In this document: positions 31,449 to 43,989 of the stretch, piece by piece | How the letters are laid out: every line of letters starts with the position of its first letter | How positions within the stretch are numbered: position 1 is the stretch's first letter | DNA from: Paulinella micropora | Taxonomy: Eukaryota; Cercozoa; Imbricatea; Euglyphida; Paulinellidae | Assembly: GCA_019918135.1 (NCBI GenBank) | Contig: WBZZ01004762.1 | Location: forward strand, 1 to 64,000 | Direction of reading: 5' to 3' | Length of the DNA stretch: 64,000 nucleotides | Program-made: the position numbers and the translations under genes | The notes under the pieces: generated by a model | Told to the model about the DNA's origin: nothing | Seen by the model: the letters and a program-made list of their open reading frames with translations, nothing else | The model's database searches: none

Positions 31449-34377
31449 TCCCCCTCGGCATAACATATATGTATATGTATATTATCTTTAAGTTACTAAC
31501 ATGATTGGCCATATGAAACTATATGTAAACTAGCGATTCATGATGATGAAGTATGATACATGTTAATGTTGCATTAACACTAAAAATGAAAAAAAATAAT
31601 TCGTAAGCATCAAAGGATGCAGGTCCTTGCAGCGGTGTAGCAAGTCTGTTGAATAAATTCATCCTAAGTGTCTGTAAAAGCTAGAGGCATTAACCTCAAA
31701 CTGCGGTAAAGCGTCCTTGAGCAACACCGTAAACTGTGCGACTAGTTCCAAGAAACGTGGCGTCGGTAGTGACTTCGTCAGCATGTCCGCCAGATTGTCC
31801 TTCGTCGAAACGTGTCGTACGATCACTTCGCCAGCCCGTACTCGTTCTACCACGTAATGGTGTTTGAGTGCTAAGTGGCGTGTGCGATCAGTGGCCATGC
31901 CGTTCGTTGCGTTCAGGACCGCCCCCCGGTTGTCGTTATTGATAGTTGATGGCGTCGGCAACGGAATTCCAACGTCCTTGCACATATGCAATATCGCGAT
32001 TGCTGTTCGGCATGTCGTTGAGTTGGCGATCGTTTCAGCATCCTGAGTCGATAGTGCGACTGTGGGTTGGCGCTTCGAACTCCATGCGATGGGCCCAGTC
32101 GTCATGTGCAGTTGGCCGGTTCTTGATCGTCGCGTGTACTCACATGCGCCCAAGTTGGCATCGGAATACGATATAAGCTCGAAGCTGCGGGTCCGAAATG
32201 GGAAGAAAATCCCTCTAGGTGTTCGCAGAAATCTGAGGATGCGAGCTATTGCTGAGTACGCCACGTCAGGCTTCTTTGATGCGAGTACCGCCGCGTGGTT
32301 GACCGCGTAGGTGATGGCCGGTTGAGTCTGAGTCGCAGGCCAGAGAAGGGCGCCAAGCAAGCGAGGGAGCGAGAAACGCCGAAGCATAGCTTCTTTGCTG
32401 GCTGGGGGAGGGTCAGTCGTCGCTGTAGGGGTAGCGACTGGCTTGGCTTCTTGGAAGTTGAAATCCCTAAGCATGCCCTTAATGTATTCATGCTGATGTA
32501 TGACTATGCCCTCTGAAGTCCTAACAAACTGCAAGCCACAAAATGTTTTGACTTGTCCTAACTTGTCCGCAGTACGATGTGCTCAGTACCTGTTGAGCCT
32601 GGCGCGTCTTGAACTAGCAGCGATGGTAACATCCACGGATCCGTTCTTGGAAAGAAATAGTTGAGGGGTGTTCCAAGGGGGCACCAAGGTCGCGGCCAAT
32701 GGGCAGGTGGGACAGGGAATCCTTGTGGGATCGCTCGAAATGCGTCCCGCATGCGCGTCCATTGAACGTAGGCACGTCTGTAGTCGTTCTCGTCCATGCG
32801 TTCTGTGATTGTCAGCGAGCTCCATGGGATGTCTGGGCGTCTCGTCGGGTCTTCCACGTAATCAGGGTGCGGTGCGGGCGATGCTTCAGTGGGGGTGGGA
32901 GGGTTATAGGTATCAGAAGTGGGTGTTAGAGGAGACAGTTGGATAGGTCCTGCTCTATTTCTGTACCTACTTCCCCTTTGTACGTAGGCTACTTCTTCTT
33001 GCGATGGTTCGTCCTCCTCTGGTCCGGGTCGTTCGTCGTCGGAGTCGGCGGAATGCATCAGCCATGTCTCGGGTGGGTCGCCTGTTGGATCATCGACGTC
33101 GTCCGTGGCTTCCACTTCGGTTGTCGCGTTGGCTTGCCCGCTCGATCGTTGAATCCGTCTTGTGTTGGTCTGTCTAGGTTGGCCTCCACGTCCTCGTTGA
33201 TTCGGTCCTCCCCCTCGACCACCGCGACGTGTGTTCGAGTTTGGCTGCGTGGGTCGTCTGCGGACTGGGCATTCAGCCCCAGAGTGTTTCGGTCGGCCCT
33301 CGCAGACTCGTTTCATGCAGGTGGATCGACACTGGGCCGCAATGTGTCCTCGTCGGTTGCAGTTGACATCGGATGTCTTTGTTGATAGCAACGGGTGTGG
33401 CCGAAGTGAACAGGGCTGTCGAGGACCTAGATGAGGCAGCAGAGAGTTGGTTAGCATGGTATGCTTGTAAGATGAGTGAACATATCTCATTATAACGTGG
33501 TTTGTCAGCATCAGCACGAGACCAATACATAGTTCCCCCTACATCTCCCATATATAGAGAGGCGCACTCCTTAAGTTTAAAGAGCAAGAATACGACTCTG
33601 AATTCATCAGGTAGAGGCACCTCTTGACTGTAGGCGCTCGAAGCGTTGGGTCAAGAGCTCCATCCATGTTGGTAGGCCATTGCTTGACTTCAGCTTTGTC
33701 TCGAACAGCTGCATTAGTAGGCGAGCGATGGAAAACGATCCTTTGCTGCCGAATCGCTCGCAGATCGCTGTCCAGATCACCGCTGGGTTGGTTCCTGCTC
33801 GTTGGACGGTCAGTAGAGCTGTCGACTCTTGGCATGCTTCCACAAGGAAGCAGCGGACATGGATCTGTGCTTTGATGTAGTCTGCTTGGCTGAAAAGTGT
33901 ATCCAGGTCAGTTGGTACGTTGATAGTAGGCAAGAGGGCGGGTGCTTGGCTACCTGAGGACGGGTTGGTCGAGGATGGGCTGCTTGAGGACGAGCTGGTC
34001 AGTGATGACGAGCTGCTCGATGATGAGTCGCCACGTCTCGATCCGTATGCTTCATCGTCTTCGTCGTCATCGCTCCTCCTTCTCGACTGTCTTGCTGTCG
34101 AGGTGTCTTGCTGTCGTGCTGACAGTCCAGATCCAGTAATGTTGTTAGGGGCGGGGTGGGTGGGTCTTAGTCCAGTAGTTCTGGTACTTGCGTAGATTGT
34201 AGCAATCTCTTGTACCGAGTAGGGCGATTCTTGGTCTTCCAGAAGTAGTATGTAGCGTGCGTCCACGCCCAATAAAAAAGCGAAAAATTGGAATTTCCAA
34301 AGGTCAAATTCATCGATGGGTCTTTTCGGGAATTTCGGTAGCTTGAGTTGGTAACGGGGCGCATCCAAGGCTCCATA

Positions 34378-34767
34378 ACACTAGTAGACATTAGTCTCCG
34401 GATACTTGAATAATCGTTTGCGCTGAGGCACTTTGATCAAAGGTTGAAGGAACAATAATGAATTTAATCAATGGTTAAAAACCAATGACTGAAACTCAAT
34501 CTAATTTACCATAAATTTATAGTGAAATAAATACCACAAATTGATCTACTGATCTTGTGGTCAGAAATTCAAGTGATGATTCAGTATGGGCCAATCTATA
34601 CTAACTGGCAACTAATTGTGAATAACGGTAATATCAACGTGACGAATAATAATTATGATACGAAATATGAAAATGGTAATGAATATGATCAGGTCAAATA
34701 TAAATGTTATGTCGTGAAATTGACCATAAAAGGTAACAATATATTTAGTAAATATTATTGCTTACTC
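34378..34767 (-). repeat. copia LTR (5' LTR in element orientation)
   Basis: Partner of 31,059-31,448. The element's Gag start codon lies at its inner boundary. Confidence 0.85.
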
Positions 34768-35577
34768 ACCTACTTGGAAGACCCGGGCGTGTAGACGGCC
34801 CTCGAGACAGAGGAGACCTCAGTCGAGCCGGTGGCGGCTTCGGAGAGGTGGGGGCCGGATTCCAGGCTTTATGAGGGCGTCCAGGTAGAGGACGATACAG
34901 TGTACAGTGCGCATTGCATCTGTAGATGCTTGGAAACAATGCCAGAGAGCCGACGGGGAGTACAAGGACTTGATCCAGTACTTCTTAGCGGGGGATGAGC
35001 TGTTGCTGACGGGCAAAATCCGAACACAGCTCAAGACTTTGGCATGGAGGGATGGCCTCTTATGGTACAAAGGCAAGGCGGCAGAGACGGCCAATAATCC
35101 GGAAAGGTGGGTCTTATGGGTCCCAGCCAAACTGAGACAGATGATTTACGTGGCGTCGCACGTGGTCCCGTTAGTGGATTATCAAAAGGAGGTTCTGGTG
35201 GGAGGGGATGGATCGGTTTGTTAAGGAAAGGGTCAAGGGCTGTACGACCCGTCTGATGAACAAGAAGCTCTCGGTGGAGGGTAAGATCCCAGTGGGTAAA
35301 TTTACATTGCTGGAATTTAGGCTCGTTGAGTTCCTGCATGTAAACGACGTGGGGCCGTTGCCGCTGGTGGGGCCGACGAACGATAAATTCTTGTTGACGG
35401 TCATCGACAGGGCGAGCAATTACGTGTGGGCGATCCCGGTGCCAGACGCGACGGCGGAGACGACAGCCAGGGAGCTGATCGATCGAGTCCTGTGTATGGT
35501 GGGGGTCCCCAGAACGATCTGCTCGGATAAGGGGCCGGCCTTTGACAACGAGCTTATGGAAACGCTCGCGAGTATAA
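34768..35577 (+). mobile_element. Ty3/gypsy fossil, right copy, integrase part
   Basis: Resumes the gypsy fossil after the copia. It shows a pre-integrase stretch (WRDGLLWYKGKA, RWVLWVPAKLRQMI) and integrase core sequence (VNDVGPLP, TVIDRASNYVWAIPV, RVLCMVGVPRTICSDKGP), matching the 58.2-59.4 kb integrase. It stops abruptly at about 35,577, where copia-type sequence begins. Broken. Confidence 0.75.
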
Positions 35578-37340
35578 TAAAGATTTATCTGGTCGGCATC
35601 TTCTGGTACTCTGTCTGTATTCAGCCCGACTGTGTTCGTGTTAGTTAAGTCTAAGTTTGCGATTGATAGGCTGTCAGTGGAGATTTCATTAAGGCCTAAG
35701 AGCGATTTATATTGTCCATGATGCTTCTTTGCCTACCAAAGTTATAGATGGTTCTGTCATTTGGCGATTCATCACCGCAGGAGGACTCTGCATCCCGATT
35801 ACGTTCGTTGTCGCTGGCCTTATCGTCGTCATTCATTCCGCCTCCTGTCCCATCGTCATCGCCGGAGTCTGCCGCTTCGTCGTCAAGTGGATTCGTCTGA
35901 TCCACCTGATTGTCCTGTAGTAGTAAAGGACAGTTTGCAAACGCACAGTCGTCCCGTTGATTGCGATGTGTGCACATAAAGGTAGCCTGGTCCTGCGATC
36001 TTGCAGTCGCCATCGCTCAATGTTGGCCTGCTCATCTAAGTAATTAGCAAGAGCCAGAGTTGTGACATTTCCGCGCGCAACAGCGCGGCACTTCGCTGGA
36101 CGCAGCACGTCGTTTTTACCATCTGACTCGTTGGCAAAACCATCATCGTCGCCTACAGACAGCACTGGTTGGCGAGGGCTCACAGCAGAAGACACGAAGC
36201 TTCCCTCCTGGATGCCTCGTTCGTTGTCGTCGAAGGTGTCGTGAGGGCCATCTTCATCATCGGCATCGTTGTCGTCACTCCATTTGTGAGTTCCTTAGTA
36301 ATCGTCGACGTATTTCTCATCAGTATCAAGATCAGATTCGCTGCAGAATATCCAAGCTGGTGGTGGGTTACGTACCCGCCGTTCCACAAGCTCAAGTTCA
36401 GCAATGCCAATACAGGCCCATGCGTCGTCCAATGGGGCCGTGGCATCTATAACATATTGATTGTCAGTAGCAACATTAGCTTGGGGACGTTGTTGCCCCC
36501 CTTGACCATTGCGTTCATTTCGACGATCTTGTCCACGTCCACGTCCTCTGCCTCCACGTCCACGTCCACGTCCGCGTGCTCCACGTCGATTGTTCCTGTT
36601 GTAGTTGTTTCCATTGTTTCCATTAGGCTTACTCGGCCCCATTACCGTACACTCTGCTCCCAGATATCTGGGCTTGTTGGCACATTCGGGCCGTTGGCAG
36701 CGTAGTAGGCAATTCTTTATCATATGATCTCTGCCGCAAGCAAAACAGTTACCTTTAAAAGTATTGCGACCATTACCGTACCCATTGTTGACGTTAGCGT
36801 AGAATGCGTGTTCTGCTTTCGGTGCCCGCTTCTGTTCGGAAAGCAACGCCAATGCTTGCATCTGTTCACGTGCCATGCAGACGAGTTTAGCGAAGTCCGG
36901 TTTGTCGGCTTCTTCCTTGCTGAAGTAGCACGTCCGTCCGAAGTCTTTGAAGGGCAGATGGTTAGCAGCCTCCAACTTCTCGATTAAATTAATACATTTG
37001 TACTGATCGGAAAACTCTTGCTTGCGTTCGAACAACATATCATACCTGTAGACGTAGAGGTCCAGCCATTTCTCCGGATTCTCACCCGGCTTAATCTTAT
37101 AGTTTTCATGCTGATGAATCAAGTTCGCAGCCGATATTGCTCCGAGTTGAGCGACACGTTGGCGTATAGCCGCCCACTTCTGGTGTGGTTCCCTTCCAGC
37201 ACGTTGGATAATTAACATCGCGTGATTGTTGTTCGACATTGCCTCAGCGAGTACCGCCTGTACTCGGGTCATCAGTTGAATCACATAAGCACTTCCGAAC
37301 GTTCTACGGATAGCGTAGAAACTTCTGGTCTACCTTTCCT
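35578..37340 (-). mobile_element. Ty1/copia fossil, Gag part (minus)
   Basis: The minus-strand open frame to 37,284 encodes a copia-type Gag segment (LIQRAGREPHQKWAAIRQRV, ENPEKWLDLYVYRYDML). A zinc knuckle (CFACGRDHMIKNCLLRC) and an Arg/Gly-rich tail follow, then acidic sequence to about 35,700. Neither pol nor LTRs are visible in this orientation. The fragment lies head to head with the plus-strand copia at 37,474. Broken. Confidence 0.7.
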
Positions 37341-40300
37341 TCAGTCTCGCAAGTAAACCTTGTTTCTCTCAGTAAACCTATTTTCACCAATCGTGAAAGT
37401 GCACTCTACTTGAGTTTATCTTTTAGGTTTACACTGTCATCATTAATAATGTTATCCGCAGGTCTAACTAGTCATGAGCCAGCGCGGGTCACTCAAGGTG
37501 CAGACTCTACCGCGCCACACTTCGAATGCAGTCAAGGACGCGCAAGCCTTCGAGAACTGGAGGTTCTCTATGCTACAATTCTTGATTGGATACGATCCGA
37601 AGCTCTTGATCTTTCTACGAGACGACAATGGGCCGCTCACGCGAGCGGAGCTCAAGTTGGCGATTACTCCGCCACCATTACCACCTGCGCCGCCATCGTC
37701 TGCATCATCATCGACTGCTACGACGACGACTGCTTCGGCAGTGGGAACGGTCGACTCCTACGCTGCGTTGCGTGCTGCGGTAGCCGGACTGGGTGCTGAG
37801 CCAACATGTGAAGAACTACAAGACGCAATACCTGCTGCTATGCGAACACATTGAATAACAGTGTGTGTGATACAGACAAGTGATAATGACATAGCGAGGG
37901 AAAACTTCCTGGAATAATTTCTAGTTACGTACTTATGACAAGTAGAAAATATCAAGATTATAATAAAGGAAATGTCCTAGGGGAAAATGGTAATAGTTAT
38001 GATATTATGAAAACATGGTGTCCGGTGGCACCAGTAACTTATGTAAATAGTGACTGACTAGAGTTCCATGCGTACTTATAATCATAATATATGTTATATG
38101 TTAACTCCATGAATATTGCTTCAACCGGCAGGATGGATAATACCCATCACCGGTCGATCATTCACCAAAATGGACAGCTGGTCATACTCAAACACCTTAT
38201 AAGACTAGAGGAGAAAGACGTACTTGTCAGAGGTAGGCTCATGTCAACCCTTCTTTATAGATGGGACGATGAATTTGACACCCCATTAGACAGCAATGAG
38301 CGTTATGAACCCCCACAGAATAAGAATATGAGTGTGGTGGGGTAAAAGGGGAGGGAAACCCCAAGAGAGAAAGACAGGAGCGTAGACAGACAGAGGGCAA
38401 AACAGGGGAGGTAACGCTGTATGCATCTTATCCCTGCAAGCCTGGTGCGATTAGAAAGGTAGATATAGAATTGTTCCATTATGCATGTCCAAGAAGATGA
38501 GAGCTTTGGCAAATGCATTAGGCATAAAGCTAGTAGGAGACGAGAAGAAAGTAGAGTTTTGTGAATCATGCATGATAGGTAAGACGAAGCAGTTGCCTAG
38601 GTTTAAGGTTAATAAGATAGAGAGAGCTAATAAGCCAGGAGTAGTATTACACATAGACACCGGAACGTGGTCAGCACGGTCAATACACGGTAAGAGACAC
38701 AAATTTTCGGTTACGGACGATTACTCGTTGTTTATTAAGGATTCTTATCTTGCGCATAAGAACGAATTTATTGACTGCATTAAGCAGGCGTTAGCATTTA
38801 TGAGAGACAGACAGGAAACAAAGTACAAGAAATTAGATGTGATCAAGAGTTTGATGTCCCGAAAGAAGTGATAGAGTGGTGGAAGCCTAGTCAGTTTATT
38901 TGGAAAACTTCAGTAACGGGGGACATGGATGGTAACCCTATCGCTGAAAAGGCCAATGACATTACGGCTGGGGCCGCAATAGCCATGCGTTACCATGCCC
39001 ACCTGCCCATTTCTTTCTGGGCAGAGATGGAGCATTCGGCAACCACTCTACATAACATTTGCCTGCCACCCAAGGGCCTAGGAAGGGGATGTCCCCGTTT
39101 GAGCAATTATTGGGAAGGAAACCGTTTTTAAGACACCTTAGACCGATAGGTTGCATTGAGGTAATGTATAAAGGCAAAGGTAGAAAGGGACAGTTTAGAG
39201 GAAAAAAAGTTATGTTAGTAGGGTATGGCTTATTTAGAGAGTTGTATAGAGTGTGGGACGGTAGAAAAGTGATAACAGGAGTTAGAAACGTGCGGTTTAA
39301 CCCGTACGTGATAGGGAAGGAGGCACATCCAGAGAGAACAGTCAAGTGGGATGAGGATGTAGCTGAGGGGGAGTGAGAGTAAGGATGTCGATGTTGAACA
39401 AACACACTCCACACCCACCACCACAGTCACCACCACCCACACACAAGAGGACGCGACACAGACGCATGACGATGACGACACATATGACCATGTCGATGAT
39501 GTTAGTCAGTCAGATAGTCAACAAGGACAGGGAGTATGGAGGGGACACAGGGGGAGTCAGCATAGATCACAAACACACACAAACACAAGATAGCTTTTCT
39601 ACACAGGACATCGACACCACACCGACAGCTGCACCCCATCCCACCGACACAACCCCACAGACAACCAACACAGGACTAGGACATGCACACGCACTCACAG
39701 ATGCATCTGACCCTCAAGCACAACACGAGAGAAGAGCACATGAAGAGAGTGAGCAGCCTAGTAAAAGAAGAACATGGGAGCAGAGTGACAAGATCACAGA
39801 AGCTAACATAGTTCAAGAAGGAAAACGAATAAGACGACAGGCACAACAACAACCACCACAAGCACAACAACCACCATCACGACTGCATAGTGAACTAAAA
39901 CGAAAAGAGAAAGTAGTTGAGATTCAGGAACTAGAGGGAGTGAGAGTGAGAGTTCTTGCAGGAGAGTGGGGAGACGAGTGGGCAGAGAAGACATACGGAG
40001 AGGGCTGGGAGAGTAAAGTGCGCACAGGCATAGTGAAGCAGAAGTGTGCCCCCAAAGAGAGGTTAAAAGTTAGAAAACAACCTAAGCCATCTCAGTGGCA
40101 CTGTCTTTGTTCAATTTGAGGACAGACTAGAGAAGATGCTAGATTCTGAGATCAATAAGTACAAGGTAAGTGAGGGAGAGTCCGTATTGCCTGCTGGAGA
40201 GCTGGAGAGTGCTATGCTATGTTATGACAGATGCATGAATGAACCAAATGAGCTTTTGCTTTATTTTAACATTCGTGTGCCTAAAGAGATAGCAGAGCAG

Positions 40301-41908
40301 GGATTGACAGCGAAAGAGCTATTAAAGGGGATGAAGAAAGATACAATCTCTTAAGGACTTTAACACATACACATGGGTTAACTATAGCAAAGCCAAAAAG
40401 GCTGGTGTTAGCAAGATAGTTAGGCTCACATGGGTTCACAAAGTAAAGATAGACGAGAACGGAAGGAAGTTTGTTAAGTCTAGATTAGCTTCAAGAGGAG
40501 ACATGTTAGAGCCAGGAGTTAGTTTCAACCCTGACCAATTGTTTGTCCCTTGTGCCTCACATCGCTCACTGCTCATGCTTGCCAAACTAACTGCCTGGCA
40601 TGGTAATGAGCTTTATGGAATCGATTTCAAAAATGCTTACTTAAATGCCCGCATGCAAGATCCGGTATTTGCCTACCCACCTGATGCAATGGATAGAGAG
40701 TGCAAAGAGGGGATGATATTGCGTGTTGATGGAGCGTTGTATGGTGCGCCCCAGGCAGGTAGAAGGTGGTATGACATACTAGCCCCTAAGTTAGTGAAGC
40801 TAGGATTTAGGTTGTTAGAATCCGACTTATGCATGTTCGTAGAGAAAGACAAGCCTATAAAAGACGCTATAATGGGAGTATTTCACGTGGATGATTTAAT
40901 ATTTTCCGCACCTAGCAAAGAAGCTTATGATAAGTTCGCGTCTGTGTTAGAACGGTACTACCCACTAAAAAGGCTAGGAGTTGCAAAAGAATTCAAAGGT
41001 ATAGAGCTAGTGCATGAGAAAGGCAGAATCGTTTTGCACCAGAGAAAGTACCAGTTGCAAATTTTACGTGAGACAGGATACGCAAATTCTCGTCAGGTCA
41101 GTACCCCTGCGGTAGACCAAACACCGGAAGCAATGTCGGAAGATGCTGCGTTGCGTAAAATGTCTATTCAGAGTATAGTAGGCAGTTTGCTTTATTAAGA
41201 CCAGATATCGAGCAAGCTCTTAACGCTGCAAGCGTCATGCAAACTATAGATAAGGGAGTAACTTACGCTATGTTAGGCAGAATTATACGCTATTTAATCA
41301 AGTCCTTTCGCGGTATAGAATTTAACGGGCCAAAATCCGTTCAAGAGGGTATGTCCTACCCTAAGGTCACTTGTGGCCCGATGCGGCTCATAAAGTCTGT
41401 TTGAAAACGGGTAAGTCTCGCACGGGTTTTATAATCTTGTGGGGAGGAGACCCGATAGGTTGGCTTTCAAAAAGACAGAGTAGGATAGCACTTAGTTCAA
41501 ATGAAGCGGAAATTTACGCTGCTGCTGAATGCATAAGAGAAGGACTAGCAATAGGTCATGTCAGACAGGAACTCGGAATTCCGCAAAAAGGTGCATTAGA
41601 AATTTTCGAGGATGATTCACAAACAATCCTCGCGGGTGAAAGAGGATTATCCGGACCCCGCACCAAACATTTGCTTCTCGAATTACACTTCATTCATCAA
41701 CTTCAGAGAGATGGAGAGATTAAGTTCATAAAGGTAGGAACTAAAAAGCAAATAGGAGATTTACTCACAAAACCGTTACCGCGTGAGCAGTTTAATTATT
41801 TGCTCAACAAACTTACTATTATCATTCCGGGTGTACCGGAGTGATTACGGGTGTTTCACCTATGTTTTGTGTTTTGTTGTCGTTTGTGTGAGTTGTTTAG
41901 CTTTATCG

Positions 41909-42187
41909 ATGGCGGACTGGAGACCGTGGAATCTGAGATCGATGTCTTGGCTGGATTACCGACCATTCGATCACATCCTTGACCAATACGAGGAGTGGGG
42001 AGTAAACAGAGCAGAATTCATGAAGTTGAAGTACGGAAGATATCCCCCACAGCACATCGAAGAGCTTCAAGCAGAGGATGCTGGACAGGACGATGATCTA
42101 GATCAGGAACATTGGGAATGTGAAGAAAGCGGAGTAGAGGACGGCGATGGATGCGACAGCGACAGACTACGTGATGAGGTGGATTAG
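41909..42187 (+). CDS. small acidic 92-residue open frame downstream of copia RNase H
   Basis: Begins MADWRPWNLRSMSWLDYRPF and ends in an Asp/Glu-rich tail. It lies between the RNase H region and the polypurine tract of the copia fossil. No family is recognised and no membrane segment is present. It could be an accessory reading frame of this copia lineage or a chance open frame; its composition differs from the flanking pol. Confidence 0.35.
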   Translation: MADWRPWNLRSMSWLDYRPFDHILDQYEEWGVNRAEFMKLKYGRYPPQHIEELQAEDAGQDDDLDQEHWECEESGVEDGDGCDSDRLRDEVD

Positions 42188-42460
42188 CATCCTGGGTCAC
42201 GCGGTGGCCGGTGGCGGGGCTACCTGACATTCCTGGTGGCCGGTGGCCAAAGTCGTGGGACAATTTTATTTTATCGCATACAGCTCGCTTTTCTTTCTTT
42301 TCACTTGCTTCCTCACACCTCTAACGTTTTTATATATATAGTTTTTAGTGACTTTTGATATCCCTTACGGAAAGCGCTTGCAAATTTTTCATTTGCCTAA
42401 GAACTATAAGACACTTAAGACGGTAGTTATAATATTGACAAATAACTAAGGGGGAGCGTT
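42188..42460. other. copia 3' untranslated part with a direct repeat
   Basis: GGTGGCCGGTGGC occurs at 42,203-42,215 and 42,235-42,247. AT-rich sequence then leads to the polypurine tract. No gene. Confidence 0.5.
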
Positions 42461-42694
42461 GGTCATTACTATTTCAATTTAATTCACCGTTACTTGGGTA
42501 GTTGATTTGTCAATAGGCCGGACAGTAAATAATACAAATGTTAACTGAAAATTGAAAGGCATGTACCTAAGTTAGTCAGTTTATGACGTGGAAGTCAAAG
42601 AGTCAGTTCTTTTTTTTATACGAGTTATTAAAGTGCGTTTCCATACTGCGTGATCCCGGATAGATCCTGAAAGGGGTCGGTAAAGGTTCCACGA

Positions 42695-43717
42695 TGGGTA
42701 GCTTCCCAAAGCCTCCTTCTTCCAATCCTCCTCATCCTCCTTCATTCAATCCTCCTCCTCCTTGTTGCATTCGTTCTTCTTGTGCTTGTAATTCAAAATA
42801 ATCATTCACCTCGCTCGTCTCTGTCGACATAGTGTCGTAGTAGTAAATAACAGGAGGACAGTGTCAGCTCCTATGTTATGTTCTTATTCGTTTGAGTTCT
42901 GTTCTTCCTTCTGTCGATTGACTAGTGAAGAGAGAAACTAAGAGAGAGGGTAGAGTGAGATCCTCTGTCCTCTATATAACAATGTTTGTGTGTTTGGTTT
43001 TGTTTGAGAGAAATAGTCCTTGAGACTTTCTCCGATTTCTTGTCCTCTTTACTCAAATTTCTTTCTTCTTCTTTTCTATATTGTATCTGGTATGAGGCAC
43101 TAGGACCTATACACAGATAGTAATAGAGAAGCTAGAAAAGCTCTCCTCGACAGTTGGTCGGATAGGTTCTCAGACCTACTTTTGAGAACGATCAGAGATT
43201 TGCAAAAATACTCTGACTTATGTGTGAGATAATGCAAATAATAAATGCACAAACTAGAAGGGTAGAGTGTTGTGCTCCTGTCCCTATGCTTGTTTGTGTT
43301 TTGTGTATGTTCCTTCACTCTTCTGTCCACCCCCTTCTTCTTGGTCTCTGTGTGAGAATAGCAAGAACGACAGACAGAGGGTCTGTATCTGATGTCTCCT
43401 TGTGAGCACACAGATATGGATTGGGCTAGAGGGTACGAGACACCTACTTGAGGCCAATCAATTGTTTGTTTTTGTATAAGAGCTACGAGGATTATATGTA
43501 GGAGTATTTGTTTTTGTCTGACGTCCCCGTGTGAGACAGGTCAGCGAAAATTCGTTCTGGATGCCCGTGTGGTAATGCAGAAAGAAATCCGATGATACTA
43601 GTGATGTGGACCGCTCCAAATGTAATGCCCTCAATGATAGCTCAAGAAAAAGTAGGTATTACAACCAAACCAACGTGACAGTACTCAAGAATGAGAATGA
43701 TGTCTCGTTGTATTAGT
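42695..43717 (-). mobile_element. Ty3/gypsy fossil fragment, LTR part + leader + Gag start (minus)
   Basis: The inverted sequence matches 50,975-51,900 of the element at 50.8 kb: the right part of the LTR, the whole ~0.75 kb leader and the beginning of Gag (MSTET followed by a Gly-rich region). Divergence is clearly higher than between LTRs of that element. It is truncated at both sides and broken. Confidence 0.8.
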
Positions 43718-43989
43718 GTTTAAGTGCATGGGGATGCCATATGGCAACAAAAATTGCCATATGGCAACCGCGTTTCAGAAATCAGTTTTCAAAAAATTCT
43801 ATCGCTTGAACCGGAGCTGTTTTTATTGAATAAAGTCAAAAACCTTGAAGCAAAAGTGTACGGGAAGCGAGTGTGAAAATTTCAGTAAAAATCTTTGAGT
43901 TGAAGTTATTATTTTTTTTAATAGACGGGTGCCCTCATACTGCACTTTTTCCACGTGAACGTGCCACAAAATGATTTTTTAGCAGAAAC
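43718..43989 (+). promoter_or_regulatory. piggyBac 5' end region with paired GCCATATGGC palindromes
   Basis: TTGCCATATGGCAA-type palindromes occur at 43,736-43,751 and 43,758-43,773, 22 bp apart. They lie close to TTTAAG, and piggyBac elements target TTAA. They sit about 220 bp upstream of the transposase ATG, where subterminal repeats of such elements bind transposase. The exact terminus cannot be fixed. Confidence 0.4.

Larger units (their letters stand above)
31059..34767 (-). mobile_element. Ty1/copia fossil nested in the gypsy fossil (LTRs 31,059-31,448 and 34,378-34,767)
   Basis: Two 390 bp direct repeats differing at only a few sites bound the element. On the minus strand a Gag start lies at the inner edge of the right LTR (MSTSVMEPWMRP). 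A Gag with a Ser-rich segment and an Arg/Gly-rich region follow. Then come the end of copia reverse transcriptase and RNase H (ISYSDANLGACEYTRRSRTG, then LSTQDAET). A purine-rich tract (GAGGGGGAGA) abuts the left LTR. Integrase and much of the reverse transcriptase were not recognised, and 3.7 kb is short for copia, so the element is broken. ACCTA occurs at both outer flanks, consistent with a target duplication. LTR similarity suggests a moderately young insertion. Confidence 0.8.
37400..42690 (+). mobile_element. Ty1/copia fossil (plus), Gag start to 3' LTR
   Basis: Parts in order: Gag start (37,474-37,854, FENWRFSMLQFLIGYDPKLL); a region shared with the 49.7 kb copia (QNGQLVILKH, WDDEF) near 38,100-38,300; GAG-pre-integrase and integrase (38,450-39,130, FCESCMIGKTKQLP, HIDTGTW); a Thr/His/Gln-rich spacer to 40,120; reverse transcriptase (40,140-41,200, YGIDFKNAYLNARM, GVFHVDDLIF); RNase H (41,370-41,844, LSSNEAEIYAA); a small acidic open frame (41,909-42,187); a polypurine tract (42,448-42,456); then a probable 3' LTR start near 42,460. 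A handful of breaks are present and no matching 5' LTR was found. Confidence 0.8.
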
